Of a DNA stretch of 23,718 bases, positions 22,612-23,718 are shown piece by piece. The DNA is from an uncultured Eubacteriales bacterium. Its GTDB lineage: Bacteria; Bacillota; Clostridia; Oscillospirales; CAG-272. Position 1 is the first letter of the stretch. Each line of letters starts with the position of its first letter. The DNA lies in contig CAKRMZ010000024.1 in NCBI GenBank assembly GCA_934365155.1, positions 1 through 23,718 on the forward strand. Direction: 5' to 3'. Position numbers and translations under genes: made by a program. The notes beneath the pieces were generated by a model that was not told the DNA's origin, did not search any database, and worked only from the letters and a program-made list of their open reading frames with translations.

Positions 22612-23058
22612 ATGTGGATTCGAGAATATAAACCTGCTGATTGCGAACAGTTGGCAGAACTGTTTTACAATACGGTTCATAGCATAAACGCAAAGGATTA
22701 TACAGAAGAACAGTTAAATGTTTGGGCAACAGGCAGAGTAGATTTACAGGAGTGGAATCTTTCTTTTCTAAAGCATAAAACAGTTGTTGCTATTGAGAAT
22801 GATGAGATAGTCGGTTTTGGAGATATAGACGCTTCGGGTTATTTAGATAGATTATTTGTCCACAAGGATTATCAGAGAATGGGGATTGCGTCTGCAATTT
22901 GTAATGAACTGGAGGGTTCTGTAAAGGGAAAGAATATCACAACCCATGCCTCTATTATGGCAAAGCCATTTTTTCAGCAGCGAGGATACCGAGTTGTGAA
23001 AGAACAGAAAGTTATTCGACAGGGAATTGCATTGACGAATTATGTAATGGAGAAGTAG
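22612..23058 (+). CDS. GNAT family N-acetyltransferase (YafP-like)
   Basis: Predicted to transfer an acetyl group from acetyl-CoA to an unidentified amine. The 148 residues match a single GNAT fold: IREYKPADCEQLAELFYNTVH (3-23) as alpha1, VVAIENDEIVGFGDID (58-73), LDRLFVHKDYQRMGIAS (78-94) with the acetyl-CoA pyrophosphate loop QRMGIA, and a C-terminal FFQQRGYRVVKEQKV (110-124). The frame opens at a GTG (22570), but TGAGGA (22601-22606) precedes the ATG at 22612, which also matches the family's N-terminus. Arginine codons are AGA (3) and CGA (4) only, unlike the backbone, suggesting transfer. It is a plausible cargo gene of the putative element. Confidence 0.88.
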   Translation: MWIREYKPADCEQLAELFYNTVHSINAKDYTEEQLNVWATGRVDLQEWNLSFLKHKTVVAIENDEIVGFGDIDASGYLDRLFVHKDYQRMGIASAICNELEGSVKGKNITTHASIMAKPFFQQRGYRVVKEQKVIRQGIALTNYVMEK

Positions 23059-23087
23059 ATAACTTCCAGTTTATCGAACTAAAACAT

Positions 23088-23120
23088 AAGACCGCTTACA
23101 TCGTGTAGGCGGTCTTGTTT
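23088..23120. terminator. Bidirectional terminator between the GNAT gene and the 59-residue gene
   Basis: AAGACCGCTTACA (23088-23100) pairs with TGTAGGCGGTCTT (23104-23116) over 13 bp with one G-U, loop TCG, followed by GTTT. It lies between two converging genes. Confidence 0.8.
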
Positions 23121-23125
23121 CGTAT

Positions 23126-23305
23126 TCAAATATATTTGATTTTTAATTTTCTTTTCTTGGCAGTAAGCACTTTGCAGAGAACATCATCGACGGCGTCGGT
23201 GTATCTGCCTTGTGTGGTCAGGCTGTTCTTTAAGGTGACAAGGGACTGAATGACCTGTCTGTATTCATAATCGGAAAGATATAAATGATATTTCTGTTCT
23301 TTCAA
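23126..23305 (-). CDS. Conserved small protein of 59 residues, function unknown
   Basis: A basic soluble peptide, MKEQKYHLYLSDYEYRQVIQ onward, with a predicted alpha-helical centre (13-45) and a lysine-rich end (KKRKLKIKYI). I have the impression of similar short proteins in clostridial mobile elements, but I cannot name a domain. The frame is open on to 23542, giving 138 codons. However, a consensus AGGAGG (23319-23314) lies 8 nt before a TTG at 23305, and the extension is low-complexity LLM-rich sequence made by the ATTAGCA repeats, so I take the short form. All three arginine codons are AGA, unlike the backbone. A TATAAT-like -10 is upstream near 23330. Confidence 0.7.
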   Translation of the reverse strand: MKEQKYHLYLSDYEYRQVIQSLVTLKNSLTTQGRYTDAVDDVLCKVLTAKKRKLKIKYI

Positions 23306-23420
23306 AGCAACCACCTCCTGTACTGCAATTATATAACGGGAAATGGTATAGGTGCAGTTTGCGAATAATCCTCCATTATTGAAAAATGAACGAATTAACA
23401 GGGTAACGACCGCCTTGTCC

Positions 23421-23582
23421 ATTAGCAGGATTTTTAGCTCGATTTTTCCCGCCATTAGCAGAGAGGGCATTTTCATTAGCAAAACGGCGATTTTTTTGCT
23501 AATTTTTATTAGCAAGCCGTCCACCTGAAAGGCGGACGACATTAGTCCTAATTTCCATTAGCAGACGGAGAATTTGCTAATG
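23421..23582. repeat. Right ATTAGCA repeat cluster
   Basis: Direct copies of ATTAGCA start at 23421, 23454, 23475, 23508 and 23557, a degenerate one (ATTAGTC) at 23541, and inverted copies end the TGCTAAT blocks at about 23497-23503 and 23575-23581. Direct spacings are 33, 21, 33, 33 and 16 bp, mostly near whole turns of the helix. An imperfect hairpin (CGTCCACC/GGCGGACG, 23518-23538) lies within. The rest of the 413-nt gene-free end (23306-23718) shows no convincing gene; short minus-strand frames run off the edge. Confidence 0.6.
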
Positions 23583-23696
23583 AAAATTTGTGATTTCCCC
23601 GTTTTAGTTGTTTCTTCGTAAAAATGAAAAAACGCCGGAAACCCTTCTGTTAGTGTTCATAGGGACATTTTCTGACAGTATGTAGGTGCAGCAGAG

Positions 23697-23718
23697 GCGG
23701 ATGGCGTTTGTCATCCGC
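23697..23718. other. Perfect hairpin at the window edge
   Basis: GCGGATG (23697-23703) pairs with CATCCGC (23712-23718) around an 8-nt loop. The stem may continue past the edge, so its nature (terminator, transfer origin, other) cannot be decided. Confidence 0.4.

Larger units (their letters stand above)
22072..23718. mobile_element. Putative end of an integrated element, continuing past the window
   Basis: This stretch starts at the break in the tRNA-Arg fragment. It is AT-rich and repeat-laden, and carries only a GNAT gene and a 59-residue gene, whose arginine codons are AGA or CGA while the backbone favours CGT, CGC and CGG. The 540-nt gene-free part (22072-22611) holds ATTAGCA repeats, a nested hairpin and the GNAT promoter. 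No integrase, excisionase or relaxase is visible, so the class of element is unknown; these would lie beyond 23718 or have been lost. Confidence 0.55.

Noticed and set aside
23421..23582. CRISPR array
   Set aside because: Repeat units are only 7 bp, occur in both orientations and have unequal spacers; no cas gene is present.
23607..23717. Minus-strand frame of about 37 codons running off the right edge
   Set aside because: Too short to judge, no recognisable domain, and its upstream region is outside the window.

Overview
The window reads as a stretch of a low-to-mid GC Gram-positive anaerobe, most likely a clostridium (Bacillota, Clostridia; an Oscillospirales-type genome is my inference). 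The evidence is the division set SepF/YggT/DivIVA, NfnAB electron bifurcation, RqcH, PyrR, S-layer homology domains, strong AGGAGG-type ribosome binding sites, several TTG starts and near-consensus sigma-A promoters. From about position 1 to 22026 it looks like an ordinary chromosomal backbone. From 22027 to the right end it looks like the edge of an integrated element.

Layout, left half. A truncated dapA leaves the window on the minus strand (1-510). It is divergent from queA (794), a NUDIX hydrolase and the nfnA-nfnB pair (to 4838). A second promoter (4890-4918) starts miaA, an HlyD-like adaptor protein, yggS and sepF, closed by a strong terminator at 8579-8604. The division and envelope genes continue with yggT, divIVA, lspA, an RluD-type pseudouridine synthase and ispE (to 11999). 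A small DUF1858 redox protein has its own near-consensus promoter and terminator (12005-12346). Then follow trmK, a Nif3-like protein and rqcH, tightly coupled by ATGA and 11-bp overlaps (to 15612).

Layout, right half. An SLH-domain surface protein (minus) and a cobalamin-binding-type radical SAM enzyme (plus) are divergent at about 17100. A minus-strand group follows: a LiaF-like membrane protein, a DUF4097 protein and pyrR. Its promoter overlaps an inverted repeat. An ogt-type O6-alkylguanine-DNA methyltransferase (minus) has its own promoter and terminator.

The most interesting part is 22027-23718. The minus strand at 22027-22071 carries exactly the 3' half of a tRNA-Arg(CCU), from the anticodon loop to the encoded CCA, with no 5' half next to it. 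This is the classic footprint of a site-specific element inserted in a tRNA gene. The DNA on its 5' side (rightwards) is AT-rich, uses AGA/CGA arginine codons unlike the backbone, and carries a GNAT acetyltransferase, a 59-residue small protein and two clusters of an ATTAGCA repeat with helical spacing. I infer that the window ends inside an integrative element whose integrase and intact tRNA copy lie beyond the right edge. I saw no CRISPR array, rRNA, complete tRNA or insertion-sequence transposase.
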